Source: Flagellimonas oceani | GTDB taxonomy: Bacteria > Bacteroidota > Bacteroidia > Flavobacteriales > Flavobacteriaceae | Length of the DNA: 64,000 nt | NCBI RefSeq assembly: GCF_011068285.1 | Contig: NZ_CP049616.1 | Span: 1,406,501 to 1,470,500 of the forward strand | Reading direction: 5' to 3' | Shown: positions 51,081 to 60,539 of the stretch, piece by piece | How positions within the stretch are numbered: position 1 is the stretch's first letter | Layout: each line of letters opens with the position of its first letter | Translations under genes and position numbers: made by a program | The notes under the pieces: model-generated | What the model was told of the DNA's origin: nothing | What the model saw: the letters and a program-made list of their open reading frames with translations, nothing else | The model's database searches: none

Positions 51081-51836
51081 TTGGAACATCCGATAAAAAT
51101 TTTGATCGTAGAGGATAATGTCATCATTGCAGATGACATGCAATCCATGTTAGAGGAAATCGGCTATGAGATTGTTGACAATGTCATTGTTTATGAACAG
51201 GCCGTTGATGTGTTGAAGAACAACCATGTAGACCTCGTTTTGATAGATATTATTTTGGCCTCGGACAAAACTGGTATTGATCTAGGAAAGCATATACGCG
51301 ATACGTACAACATCCCGTTCATATTTGTAACATCCAACTCCGACCGTGCCACGGTAGAAAATGCCAAAACGGTAAAACCGGACGGATACTTGGTAAAGCC
51401 CTTCGAGCAACAGGACCTGTACACCTCTATAGAGATTGCCCTTTCCAATTTTAATTACGAAAAAAAAGGGATGCAAAAAGCGGCTGATGATGATGCAGCG
51501 GACGAAATTACCTCCAATTCCATACTGAAGGATTCTATTTTTGTAAAGAAACAGCATTTGTATTACAGAATACAATTTACTGATATACAATTTATTAAGG
51601 CTGATAATGTGTATTTGGAAGTAAATACGGCCGATAAAAAGTTTTTGGTGCGTTCACCGCTCAAGGATTATCTGGAAAAATTGCCCAAGAACAAGTTCTA
51701 CAGGGCGCACAAATCATATATCGTGAACGTGGACCATATAGATGCCATAAACTCCAAGGATATTATGATCAACAATAACCTTATTCCTATTTCCAAGGAT
51801 TTCAAAGAATTTATCCTTTCTTCGATGAACAGTTGA
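51081..51836 (+). CDS. LytTR-family response regulator
   Basis: 251 aa. The receiver domain has acidic residues at 11-12 (VEDN), the phosphoacceptor Asp56 in LVLIDIIL, and the Lys of VKPFEQ near 108. After a linker, the LytTR DNA-binding domain occupies about 150-251 (IQFIKADNVYLEVNT, then FYRAHKSYIVNVDHIDAI). It starts with TTG. A TPR histidine kinase follows after 554 bp in the same direction; the pair is the expected partner set, though the gap with its terminator separates the transcripts. Confidence 0.93.
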   Translation: MEHPIKILIVEDNVIIADDMQSMLEEIGYEIVDNVIVYEQAVDVLKNNHVDLVLIDIILASDKTGIDLGKHIRDTYNIPFIFVTSNSDRATVENAKTVKPDGYLVKPFEQQDLYTSIEIALSNFNYEKKGMQKAADDDAADEITSNSILKDSIFVKKQHLYYRIQFTDIQFIKADNVYLEVNTADKKFLVRSPLKDYLEKLPKNKFYRAHKSYIVNVDHIDAINSKDIMINNNLIPISKDFKEFILSSMNS

Positions 51837-51872
51837 TTTATACGATCGGATAAGAATCACAATATAAATTTG

Positions 51873-51897
51873 AGCGCTCCACAAGGGCGCTTTTTTT
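51873..51897 (+). terminator. Terminator of LytTR regulator gene
   Basis: AGCGCTC pairs with GGGCGCT (one G-U), loop CACAA, followed by seven T. It lies 36 bp after the stop at 51836. Confidence 0.8.
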
Positions 51898-52390
51898 ATG
51901 CCCACAACACTTTTGAAAGAGAAAGACCACAATTTTTTAGGTGTTCGCAACAATATTTTCGCAACTTGGAGGAACAGTCATACTTTAGCAGTGTTAATAA
52001 TTCAGAAAGTAATTTTTTCATTTTCATATAGTGTTCTCGTAAAAGGGTCTTGTTGTAAAAAGCAGGGCCTTTTTCAATTTTATAGACCTCATGTTTGTTA
52101 TCATATTCCATGAAAGGCAGAAAACATCGATAAAATACCACTTCACATACTCCCTGGTTAGTTTCACAACATAAAACCACACTTTCACAACAATAACGGT
52201 CAACTCTATAGCTTGGGATTTAATTTTGTTGCCAAACTAACGTTCTTTATATACCCCATACCTTTCTATTCGGCACAATGTTCTATGTTTTGGGTTGATT
52301 TGGGTTATCGGGTACAATAAAGGAAAAAAGGGCACGATAATAATATAGGACTTACGGTATATTCCAGAAGTCGCTGTATCAATTTAATTA
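51898..52390 (+). other. Intergenic region between regulator and kinase
   Basis: About 490 bp without a secure gene. It holds an imperfect hairpin with a T run (52041-52075; AAAAGG with CCTTTT), which could be a weak terminator. A TAATTTTG box at 52221-52228 fits the -7 consensus and may serve the kinase 163 bp away. On the minus strand an open frame of 94 codons (51896-52180) is Cys- and Lys-rich and ends beside the terminator; I have no evidence that it is real. I see no tRNA, no CRISPR and no clear known regulatory RNA. Confidence 0.4.
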
Positions 52391-54352
52391 ATGGGACGTT
52401 ACGTAAGATTTTTATTTACCGCGGTATATTTTGTTTTTCTTTTTACTTCATCAGCGCAGGGTATTGGCGATAATGAACAAAGTGTACTAAAAGAGTTCGA
52501 GGACAGTGATCAACCTTCGGGACGTTTCAATGTCTTTTTCAATTCATTGGACCGCTACAATGTAAACTCGGCATACGATTGGCTGGACACCATCAAAATT
52601 TATCTGGCAAATGCCCAAAAAACAAACGATACCACGGCAGCCCACCTATACAAGGTAATGCAGGCCCAAGTTTACAATGATCTTGGGGAATACGATAAAA
52701 GCACCGCTCTTGCCAAGGAGCTTTATGATATCAAGGATTCGCTGGATACCGAATCACAAAAAATAGTTCTGGATGTTTTGGATGATAACTACGCCAACCT
52801 CCAGTTATTCGATAAACAGATTGAAATACGAAAGCAAAAGCGAGAACTCGGATTCACCAACAACGTTTCTTTTTACGATATCTACAGCAATCTTGGTCTA
52901 TACAGAAAGGCCAGGAACCAGTACATAATGGAGGTGAAGCCCACCATCGCGGATAACGAGACCTTTAAGCTGGCCCAGTACCACAGCAAGGTCGGCAATT
53001 ATTTACGACTGGACGACTCGGCACCGACAGCCCTGAGCGAATTAAAAAAGGCCAACTCCTACCTAGGAGTCTACATGAACGATATTTCCACCCAAAAAAG
53101 TGAATCGGACATATTCGAGAGCGAGATATTAAAAGCGGAGATAGAAGGGAACATTGCCAAATGCCATGTAATGCTCGGAGAGTTTGAAGAGGCGATACCA
53201 CTATTGGAAAGCAGCATAGAAATCCTAAAAAAGTCACCGGACAACAACGACCAAAGTGAGGTTGTGGAAAATACAATGTTCTTGGCAGAGGCCAATTTGC
53301 AATTGGAGCGCTTTACCGAAGCCAAGAAGCATTTGGATACCGAATTCGACAATATTAACGTATTACAGATCATAAAAAGGAACAGTCTGTTGGCGGCTTT
53401 TTATGATAAGGTGGAAAATTACAAGAACGCTTCCATCTACTATAAACGTAACGAGAGGATCAAAGATTCTTTGGCCAAAAAACAGTCGGCATTGATCAAG
53501 CAACAGTTGGTTACCATTGTGGCCAACGAAGATCTGGAGAACTCCCAGCGCTTGATAGACGAGCAAAAGCGTATCAACGAGCTGGCCCGTAGCGAGATGA
53601 AAGCCAAGGATGAGCGTATCAACCTGGTGTTTATTTCCTTGATTTTCACTTTACTCGGGTTTGCAGGATTGGTCTATGCCTACCTTAAGAGTATAAAAAA
53701 CCAACGCTTGATCGCGGAACAAAAACATATCATCGAGACCTCGCTCGTTGAGAAGGATTCATTGTTGAAAGAAATTCATCATAGGGTAAAGAACAACCTG
53801 CAAATGGTAAGTAGCCTGTTGAGTCTGCAAACCAAAAACACCCGAAGCAAAGCCGCAATCGTTGCACTTGAAGAAGGGAAGAGCAGGGTAAAGGCGATGG
53901 CGTTGATTCATCAAAAATTGTATCAAAACGATGACCTCTCCGTGATAGAAATGCAAGGTTACATCGAAAGTTTGATCAATAGCGTACAATCCGTCTATAA
54001 AAAAGGCGGCCACAATATCAGTATAACCATTGATGCCGAGGGAACCGAGCTGGATATTGACCGTGCCATTCCGTTTGGATTGATCTTGAACGAACTCGTT
54101 TCCAACTCCTTTAAATATGCCTTCCCGGAAAATGATGACAACGGGAAGATCTATATTCATTTGCGCAAGAACGGCGATCAAGGTTATTTTGAGTACACCG
54201 ATAATGGGGTCGGGCTCCCAGAGGATACCGATGAACGCTCAAACTCCTCCATGGGTATTCGCTTGATCAATCGACTGGTCAACCAACTACAATCCAAATT
54301 AAATATCGATAAGCAGGTGGAAGGTGTCCGCTTTTGGTTCAACTTTAGTTGA
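52391..54352 (+). CDS. TPR histidine kinase, HisKA_2 type
   Basis: 653 aa. A signal peptide (FLFTAVYFVFLFTSSAQ) is followed by about six TPR-like repeats (50-385), a coiled coil, a membrane helix (INLVFISLIFTLLGFAGLVYAYL, near 415) and a second coiled coil. The HisKA_2 domain begins at about 461 with EIHHRVKNNLQM (the phosphoacceptor His is one of 463/464), and the ATPase domain has LNELVSNSFKYAF, DNGVGLP and the SMGIRLI lid. It probably phosphorylates the LytTR regulator coded upstream. It is unlike the kinase at 37652-39745 in its HisKA type. Confidence 0.9.
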   Translation: MGRYVRFLFTAVYFVFLFTSSAQGIGDNEQSVLKEFEDSDQPSGRFNVFFNSLDRYNVNSAYDWLDTIKIYLANAQKTNDTTAAHLYKVMQAQVYNDLGEYDKSTALAKELYDIKDSLDTESQKIVLDVLDDNYANLQLFDKQIEIRKQKRELGFTNNVSFYDIYSNLGLYRKARNQYIMEVKPTIADNETFKLAQYHSKVGNYLRLDDSAPTALSELKKANSYLGVYMNDISTQKSESDIFESEILKAEIEGNIAKCHVMLGEFEEAIPLLESSIEILKKSPDNNDQSEVVENTMFLAEANLQLERFTEAKKHLDTEFDNINVLQIIKRNSLLAAFYDKVENYKNASIYYKRNERIKDSLAKKQSALIKQQLVTIVANEDLENSQRLIDEQKRINELARSEMKAKDERINLVFISLIFTLLGFAGLVYAYLKSIKNQRLIAEQKHIIETSLVEKDSLLKEIHHRVKNNLQMVSSLLSLQTKNTRSKAAIVALEEGKSRVKAMALIHQKLYQNDDLSVIEMQGYIESLINSVQSVYKKGGHNISITIDAEGTELDIDRAIPFGLILNELVSNSFKYAFPENDDNGKIYIHLRKNGDQGYFEYTDNGVGLPEDTDERSNSSMGIRLINRLVNQLQSKLNIDKQVEGVRFWFNFS

Positions 54353-54408
54353 TTTGGCCTTATCAGGTCTTCTAGGATTCAAAAAAAACCTAAATTTGAA
54401 TCCACTCG

Positions 54409-55461
54409 ATGAAAGCAAGCTATAAAAAGTATATCCTCAATTTTAAAGTTCCCAGCGGTACTTCGCGGGGGGTAATGACCCAAAAAGAAACGTGGTACAT
54501 TATATTAAAGGATGAGAATTCTTTCGGTTTGGGCGAATGCGGTATTTTACGTGGTTTGAGCGTGGACGACCGACCCGATTACGAGCAAAAATTAGCTTGG
54601 ACATGCAGCAATATCCATTTGGGCAAAGAAGAGCTCCTGAGCGAACTAAACGAGTTTCCATCCATCCAATTTGGAGTTGAACAGGCGTTTTTGTCGTTCC
54701 ATTCCAAAGACACATTTGAGCTGTTCCCTTCGAACTTCACCCAAAAGGAATCACCCATTCCGATCAATGGCCTTATTTGGATGGGAGATACGGCCCATAT
54801 GCTCAAACAATTGGAGCAAAAATTAGAGGAGGGCTTCGGATGCATCAAAATGAAAATCGGGGCCATCGATTTTCAAAAGGAAGTATCCATTCTTAAATCC
54901 ATTCGCAATAACTTTTCACCGGAAGAAATCGAGCTTCGTGTGGATGCCAATGGGGCCTTTGAACCTCAAGAAGCCATGGGAAAGCTAGAGGAATTATCGG
55001 AATTTGAAATACATTCCATTGAACAGCCCATAAAAGCGGGGCAATGGGAAAAAATGGCAGGCCTTTGCGAAAGTACACCGCTTCCGATTGCGTTGGACGA
55101 GGAATTAATCGGCGTTTTTGATGTAACGGAAAAGCAGAAACTGCTACAAACCATACAACCACAATACATAATCTTAAAACCGAGTTTGGTGGGCGGAATC
55201 AAAGGCAGCAACGAATGGATTACTTTGGCTGAAAAACAACAAATAGGTTGGTGGATCACCAGTGCACTGGAAAGCAATATAGGCTTAAATGCCATAGCGC
55301 AGTACACCTATTCCCAGAACACGAACATGCCACAAGGCCTGGGAACCGGAAGTTTGTTCACCAATAATATAAATAGCCCTTTGGAAGTTATAGGGGGCCA
55401 ACTTTTTTACAGACATTCCAATGTCTGGGATACGGATTTAATACAAGAAATATGTACATAG
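54409..55461 (+). CDS. menC: o-Succinylbenzoate synthase MenC
   Basis: 350 aa, enolase superfamily. The active-site residues are visible: KMK at 147-149 (Lys149 as base, with Lys147), metal ligands Asp179 (RVDANGAF), Glu205 (IEQPIK) and Asp230 (LDEELIG), and Lys257 (ILKPSLVGG). It dehydrates SHCHC to o-succinylbenzoate. Its last 10 bases overlap the CPBP gene, so menC, CPBP and menE form an operon. Confidence 0.95.
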   Translation: MKASYKKYILNFKVPSGTSRGVMTQKETWYIILKDENSFGLGECGILRGLSVDDRPDYEQKLAWTCSNIHLGKEELLSELNEFPSIQFGVEQAFLSFHSKDTFELFPSNFTQKESPIPINGLIWMGDTAHMLKQLEQKLEEGFGCIKMKIGAIDFQKEVSILKSIRNNFSPEEIELRVDANGAFEPQEAMGKLEELSEFEIHSIEQPIKAGQWEKMAGLCESTPLPIALDEELIGVFDVTEKQKLLQTIQPQYIILKPSLVGGIKGSNEWITLAEKQQIGWWITSALESNIGLNAIAQYTYSQNTNMPQGLGTGSLFTNNINSPLEVIGGQLFYRHSNVWDTDLIQEICT

Positions 55462-56414
55462 AACAAGCGTATAAGGGTTTTACAGAGCGATGGAGGTATT
55501 TGGTCGGGTTTTTGATCGTATTTGTGGGATGGCAGATTGTTGGGGGGATTCCCCTGCTGGCCGCCATGCTGATGAAGTCGGATTTTTTGAGCTCTGGGGT
55601 CATGGATTATGGAGCCATAGCCAATACACTGGGGCTTAACCTATTCTTTTTTCTGGTGATGTTGACATTTTTAGCGGCTATGGTCAGTTTGTGGGTAGTG
55701 GTGAAATTCATTCACAGGTTATCGTTCAAGAATTTTACAACCTCCCGTAAAAAGGTGGATTGGAAAAGAATCATTTTCTCCTTTGTGCTCTGGGGGGCAA
55801 TATCCTCCGGATTTGTTTTTTTGGACATCTATCTGTCCCCTGAAAATTATGAGTTCACCTTTGATGCAGTGCCCTTTTTTATTCTTTTGTTGCTTTCCAT
55901 CATTTTTGTTCCCATTCAGACCAGCTTTGAAGAATATTTTACCCGAGGCTATTTAATGCAGTCCATCGGAATTGCGGCCAAGAATAGATGGCTGCCTTTT
56001 TTGGTAAGTTCTTCGCTCTTTGGACTGTTGCATATTTTCAATCCCGAGGTGGAAAAATTGGGATATGGAGTTTTGGTATTTTATATAGGTACAGGCTTTT
56101 TCCTGGGCATTTTGACCTTGATGGACGAAGGCTTGGAGCTGCCCTTGGGTTTTCACGCCGCCAACAACTTTTTCACGGCACTTTTGGTCACAGCGGATTG
56201 GATGGCATTCAACACCAATTCTATGTACAGGGATGTTTCCGAACCAGTTTTGGGATGGGATATCTTGGTTCCGGTTTTTATCATTTACCCCATTTTGCTG
56301 ATTATCTTCGCAAAAATATATGGTTGGAACAATTGGAAGGAAAAGCTTTTTGGTCGCGTATTGTCCAAAGAAGAATTTGTAGCATTGACCGATGGAGAAT
56401 CCGACTTGGCATAA
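55452..56414 (+). CDS. CPBP intramembrane glutamic endopeptidase
   Basis: 320 aa with about eight membrane segments. The CPBP (Abi/Rce1-like) motif is SFEEYFTRG with Glu160, Glu161 and Arg165, followed by FxxxH-type FGLLHIFNP and HAANNFF. These proteases are linked to protein maturation or export control. The gene overlaps both menC (10 bp) and menE (23 bp), which is striking because no link to menaquinone is known; the operon may carry it for reasons of membrane biology. Confidence 0.9.
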   Translation: MYIEQAYKGFTERWRYLVGFLIVFVGWQIVGGIPLLAAMLMKSDFLSSGVMDYGAIANTLGLNLFFFLVMLTFLAAMVSLWVVVKFIHRLSFKNFTTSRKKVDWKRIIFSFVLWGAISSGFVFLDIYLSPENYEFTFDAVPFFILLLLSIIFVPIQTSFEEYFTRGYLMQSIGIAAKNRWLPFLVSSSLFGLLHIFNPEVEKLGYGVLVFYIGTGFFLGILTLMDEGLELPLGFHAANNFFTALLVTADWMAFNTNSMYRDVSEPVLGWDILVPVFIIYPILLIIFAKIYGWNNWKEKLFGRVLSKEEFVALTDGESDLA

Positions 56415-57465
56415 CATCCACCCCGATTTTCAATTAAACCAAGCATCCTACACAATCGAAGAACTTGGTAAATTTGCCGAATCTTTGACTGAAAAAGAAG
56501 CACCATTTCAAAAGTCCATCGGTGATTTTTTATCGGATTGGATTTCCGACGCACCAACTCTAACAGTAAGGACATCCGGTTCTACGGGCAACCCTAAAAC
56601 TATAGTGCTCAAAAAACAACATATGGTCAATTCCGCATGGGCCACCGGAGCATATTTTGGATTGCACCCCAAGCAACAAGCCCTCCTATGCTTACCCTGT
56701 ACGGGAATCGCAGGCAAAATGATGCTCGTCCGAGCCATGGTCCTAGGGCTACATTTAGACTATGTGGAACCCTCTTCGACACCGCTGGCCAACAACAATA
56801 AAACCTACGACTTTGTGGCCATGGTGCCCTTGCAGGTTCAAAATTCGATACCTCAAATGGATAGGGTAAAACAGTTGATCATTGGTGGGGCACCTGTGGA
56901 TTCAAGTTTGCGAAGTGAACTTGTAAAACTACCCGTTTCTGCTTATGAAACTTATGGTATGACGGAGACCATTACCCATATTGCGGTAAAAAAAATAGAC
57001 AGGGGGCAAGCCAATCCCTTTGAGACTTTGCCTGACGTATCCATCTCACAAGATGATAGGGGGTGCCTTGTGATCGAAGCCCCTAAAATTTCGGATCAAA
57101 AAATAATCACCAACGACTTGGTGGAATTGATCGGTCAAAATCAGTTTAATTGGTTGGGCCGTTATGATTCCATAATCAATTCGGGAGGGATAAAACTTGT
57201 TCCGGAAAAGATTGAAGAAAAACTTTCATCTCTTATCCATCCCCGTTTTTTTGTGACCGGCCTACAAGACGATGTATTGGGAAAAAAATTAGTGCTGGTG
57301 GTAGAAGGTGAACCTATGAACGAAACCGCATTGCTCCAAACCATTAAAAGTTCGGAAGGAATATCAAAATATGAGGTTCCCAAGGCGATTTACTTTGTAA
57401 AAACTTTTGATGAGACCTCTACCAAAAAGGTAGATCGCAAAAAAACCTTGGAACAAATCGGCTAA
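56392..57465 (+). CDS. menE: o-Succinylbenzoate-CoA ligase MenE (short form)
   Basis: 357 aa, shorter than the 450-500 aa typical of MenE, as in many Bacteroidota. The AMP-binding signature is TSGSTGNPK at 61-69; later come GGAPVDSSL, ETYGMTET and NWLGRYDSIINSGGIK. The N-terminal domain is cut down by about 100 residues against other ligases, while the active-site elements remain. It adds CoA to o-succinylbenzoate, the step before MenB. Overlaps CPBP by 23 bases. Confidence 0.9.
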   Translation: MENPTWHNIHPDFQLNQASYTIEELGKFAESLTEKEAPFQKSIGDFLSDWISDAPTLTVRTSGSTGNPKTIVLKKQHMVNSAWATGAYFGLHPKQQALLCLPCTGIAGKMMLVRAMVLGLHLDYVEPSSTPLANNNKTYDFVAMVPLQVQNSIPQMDRVKQLIIGGAPVDSSLRSELVKLPVSAYETYGMTETITHIAVKKIDRGQANPFETLPDVSISQDDRGCLVIEAPKISDQKIITNDLVELIGQNQFNWLGRYDSIINSGGIKLVPEKIEEKLSSLIHPRFFVTGLQDDVLGKKLVLVVEGEPMNETALLQTIKSSEGISKYEVPKAIYFVKTFDETSTKKVDRKKTLEQIG

Positions 57466-57497
57466 GTTTTGTACATTCAGAATTTTAAAAATCAACC

Positions 57498-58844
57498 ATG
57501 CAAAAGACCATCAAATTAGTACTTTTACTTTTACCATTTATTGCAATATCCCAACAAATCCTTCCCGAGGTGGAACGCGCTAGGGTAGTGGATGAAATCC
57601 TTGAAGAGCGATTCAATAACCTTCTGCCAAAGTTAATGGACGAAACCGGCTTGGATATGTGGGTATTGATTTCCCGAGAGTACAACGAGGACCCGGTACT
57701 CAAGACCATGCTTCCCGCCACATGGTTGAACGCCAGGCGAAGGACCATCATTCTATTTTACAGGAACAAAGAAAAAAACACCATAGAAAAATTGGCCGTG
57801 GCCCGCTACGATATAGGAAAGAGCATTAAATCTGCCTGGGACAAGGATAAAGAGCCCGACCAGTGGAAGCGTTTAATGCAGCTGATTTCGGAGCGAAACC
57901 CGAAGAAAATCGGTCTCAACTTCTCCAAAGACCACAATATTGCCGACGGACTGGACAAAACGGATTACGACGAGTTTATGGCCAATTTACCAAAGAAGCA
58001 TCATTCCAAAGTGGTTTCGGCAGAACAATTGGCAGTACGTTGGATAGAGACCAGAACCCCACGGGAAATGACGATTTTTAATCAGTTGGTGGACATAACC
58101 CACGATATTATTGCAGAGGCTTTTTCCGAAAAAGTGATTACCCCAGGTGTTACCACGACCACCGAAGTAGAGTGGTGGATGCGCCAAAAAGTGACCGATT
58201 TGGGATTGGAAACTTGGTTTCATCCCACTGTTGATGTGCAAAGAACCAGTGAAGAGCTGGTAGGCCACTTGTATTCATTTTCCGGTAGACCGGACGATGA
58301 AGTGATCCAAAGGGGTGACTTGTTGCACTGCGATTTTGGAATCACCTATTTACGGTTGAACACCGATTGCCAAGAGTTGGCTTATGTGCTAAAGCCCGAG
58401 GAGACCGAAGCACCATCTTTTTTGGTAAATGCATTGTATGATGGCAACCGGGTACAGGATTTTTTGACCGACAATATGGTTAAAGGTAGGGTAGGAAACG
58501 ATATTTTGGCCAAGGCCCTGCAAGATGCAAAAGACGCTGGGCTCCGTCCTTCCATTTACACCCACCCTCTTGGGTCCTATGGGCACTCTGCGGGTACCAC
58601 TATTGGTATGTGGGACGCTCAGGGCGGGGTGATGAAGGATGATGGCGAGAATTATCCGCTGAATCCCAATACGGTTTATGCCATTGAATTGAACACCACC
58701 GTAAACATACCCGAATGGAACAGGGATATCCGGATTATGTTGGAAGAGGCAGGCTTTTTTGGTGAAGACGGGTTTCGATATGTGAACGGAAGACAAACCG
58801 AATTTTTGTTGATTCCGAGACCAAAACCGCAGTTGGGCAACTAG
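57498..58844 (+). CDS. Secreted M24 metallopeptidase (Xaa-Pro aminopeptidase type)
   Basis: 448 aa with a signal peptide (KTIKLVLLLLPFIAISQ). The pita-bread fold holds the metal ligands: HCDFGI (Asp), NTDCQE (Asp), the HPLGSYGH segment (His), AIELNTT (Glu) and QTEFLL (Glu). N-terminal creatinase-like domain at 30-190. It probably removes N-terminal residues, likely before Pro, in the periplasm. 32 bp after menE; may be read through, but its role is separate. Confidence 0.9.
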   Translation: MQKTIKLVLLLLPFIAISQQILPEVERARVVDEILEERFNNLLPKLMDETGLDMWVLISREYNEDPVLKTMLPATWLNARRRTIILFYRNKEKNTIEKLAVARYDIGKSIKSAWDKDKEPDQWKRLMQLISERNPKKIGLNFSKDHNIADGLDKTDYDEFMANLPKKHHSKVVSAEQLAVRWIETRTPREMTIFNQLVDITHDIIAEAFSEKVITPGVTTTTEVEWWMRQKVTDLGLETWFHPTVDVQRTSEELVGHLYSFSGRPDDEVIQRGDLLHCDFGITYLRLNTDCQELAYVLKPEETEAPSFLVNALYDGNRVQDFLTDNMVKGRVGNDILAKALQDAKDAGLRPSIYTHPLGSYGHSAGTTIGMWDAQGGVMKDDGENYPLNPNTVYAIELNTTVNIPEWNRDIRIMLEEAGFFGEDGFRYVNGRQTEFLLIPRPKPQLGN

Positions 58845-58848
58845 AGCT

Positions 58849-60477
58849 CTAAACCTGAAGTACCCCCATATTAAACTTTTTCTCAATAGGCGCATGGTTG
58901 GCGGCCTCAATGCCCATGGAAATCCATTTGCGGGTATCCAACGGATTGATTATGGCATCCGTCCACAGTCGAGCTGCTGCGTAGTACGGTGATATTTGGT
59001 CATCGTACCGCTGCTTTATTTCATCAAAGAGTTGCTTTTCCTTTTCGGCATCCACAGGTTTGCCACTTTTTTCCAAACTGGCCTTTTCAATCTGTAACAG
59101 CACCTTTGCGGCAGAGTTTCCGCTCATTACAGCGAGTTCGGCACTTGGCCACGCAACGATCAATCTGGGATCATAGGCTTTACCGCACATGGCGTAATTC
59201 CCGGCCCCGTAGCTATTGCCAATTACTATGGTAAATTTTGGCACCACGGAATTACTTACCGCATTTACCATTTTGGCGCCATCTTTAATTATGCCGCCGT
59301 GCTCACTTTTACTGCCCACCATAAACCCGGTAACATCCTGCAAAAACACCAACGGAATCTTCTTTTGGTTGCAATTGGCGATAAATCGGGTGGCCTTGTC
59401 CGCGGAATCGGAATAGATGACCCCGCCAAATTGCATTTCTCCCTTTTTGGTCTTTACCACTTTACGTTGATTGGCCACAATGCCCACGGCCCAACCATCG
59501 ATACGGGCGTATCCGGTTAATATGGTCTGTCCGTAGCCCTCTTTGTACTGTTCAAACTCGGAATCGTCCACCAAACGCTTGATGATTTCCAACATATCGT
59601 ACTGATCGCTTCGGGAAGCGGGCAAGATGCCAAAAATGTCATCTGGATTTTCAGTAGGTTCTTTCGATTCAACCCTATTGAAACCGGCCTTATCAAAATC
59701 TCCGATTTTATCTACGATGTTTTTTATTTTGTCCAACGCATCTTTGTCGTCCTTGGCCTTGTAATCGGTTACACCGCTAATCTCAGAATGGGTTGTAGCA
59801 CCACCCAAGGTTTCATTGTCAATGCTTTCGCCGATTGCCGCCTTCACCAAATAACTTCCCGCTAAAAATATGCTTCCTGTTTTGTCAACGATCAAAGCTT
59901 CGTCGCTCATAATGGGCAAATAGGCCCCTCCCGCAACACAGCTTCCCATCACCGCGGCAATTTGGGTAATGCCCATGCTGCTCATTACGGCATTGTTTCT
60001 AAAAATACGGCCAAAGTGTTCCTTGTCCGGAAATATTTCGTCCTGCATGGGCAAATAAACCCCTGCACTGTCCACCAAGTAGATGATGGGCAATTTGTTC
60101 TCTATGGATATTTCCTGGGCCCGTAGATTTTTCTTCCCGGTAATAGGAAACCAAGCACCGGCCTTTACCGTGGCATCGTTCGCCACCACCACACACTGTT
60201 TGCCTTGTACATAACCTACTTTCACGACCACTCCGCCCGACGGACATCCCCCGTGCTCCTCGTACATATCCTCTCCCGCAAAAGCACCGATCTCTATGGA
60301 TTCACTGTCGGCATCCAATAAATAATCAATGCGCTCCCTTGCAGTCATTTTACCTTTGGCATGGTGCTTCTCGATACGGTTTTTGCCGCCACCAAGCTTC
60401 ACTTTGGCCAATTTCCGTTTTAGGTCAGAGAGTTTTAACTTGTTATGGTCTTCGTTCTTGTTGAAGTTTATGTCCAT
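58849..60477 (-). CDS. Acyl-CoA carboxylase beta subunit (carboxyltransferase)
   Basis: 542 aa. The crotonase-like carboxyltransferase domain has CVAGGAYLPIMSDEALIVD (with GGA, the acyl-CoA oxyanion region) near residue 180, and SKSEHGGIIKDGAKM, with GNSYGAGNYAMCGKAYDPR near the C-terminus. This layout is like methylcrotonyl-CoA or propionyl-CoA carboxylase beta subunits; MCC is most likely by pattern. The biotin-carrier alpha subunit is not in the window. Convergent with the M24 gene. Confidence 0.9.
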   Translation of the reverse strand: MDINFNKNEDHNKLKLSDLKRKLAKVKLGGGKNRIEKHHAKGKMTARERIDYLLDADSESIEIGAFAGEDMYEEHGGCPSGGVVVKVGYVQGKQCVVVANDATVKAGAWFPITGKKNLRAQEISIENKLPIIYLVDSAGVYLPMQDEIFPDKEHFGRIFRNNAVMSSMGITQIAAVMGSCVAGGAYLPIMSDEALIVDKTGSIFLAGSYLVKAAIGESIDNETLGGATTHSEISGVTDYKAKDDKDALDKIKNIVDKIGDFDKAGFNRVESKEPTENPDDIFGILPASRSDQYDMLEIIKRLVDDSEFEQYKEGYGQTILTGYARIDGWAVGIVANQRKVVKTKKGEMQFGGVIYSDSADKATRFIANCNQKKIPLVFLQDVTGFMVGSKSEHGGIIKDGAKMVNAVSNSVVPKFTIVIGNSYGAGNYAMCGKAYDPRLIVAWPSAELAVMSGNSAAKVLLQIEKASLEKSGKPVDAEKEKQLFDEIKQRYDDQISPYYAAARLWTDAIINPLDTRKWISMGIEAANHAPIEKKFNMGVLQV

Positions 60478-60525
60478 TCTACTATAAATTCATTTAGCTG
60501 GTTAAAGATAAGGAGTTATAATCAT

Positions 60526-60533
60526 TACTTTTG
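60526..60533 (+). promoter_or_regulatory. Promoter -7 box just before oxidoreductase gene
   Basis: TACTTTTG fits TAnnTTTG exactly and ends six bases before the ATG at 60540, so the mRNA may be leaderless. The same arrangement is seen at menD. Confidence 0.5.
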
Positions 60534-60539
60534 AACTAT

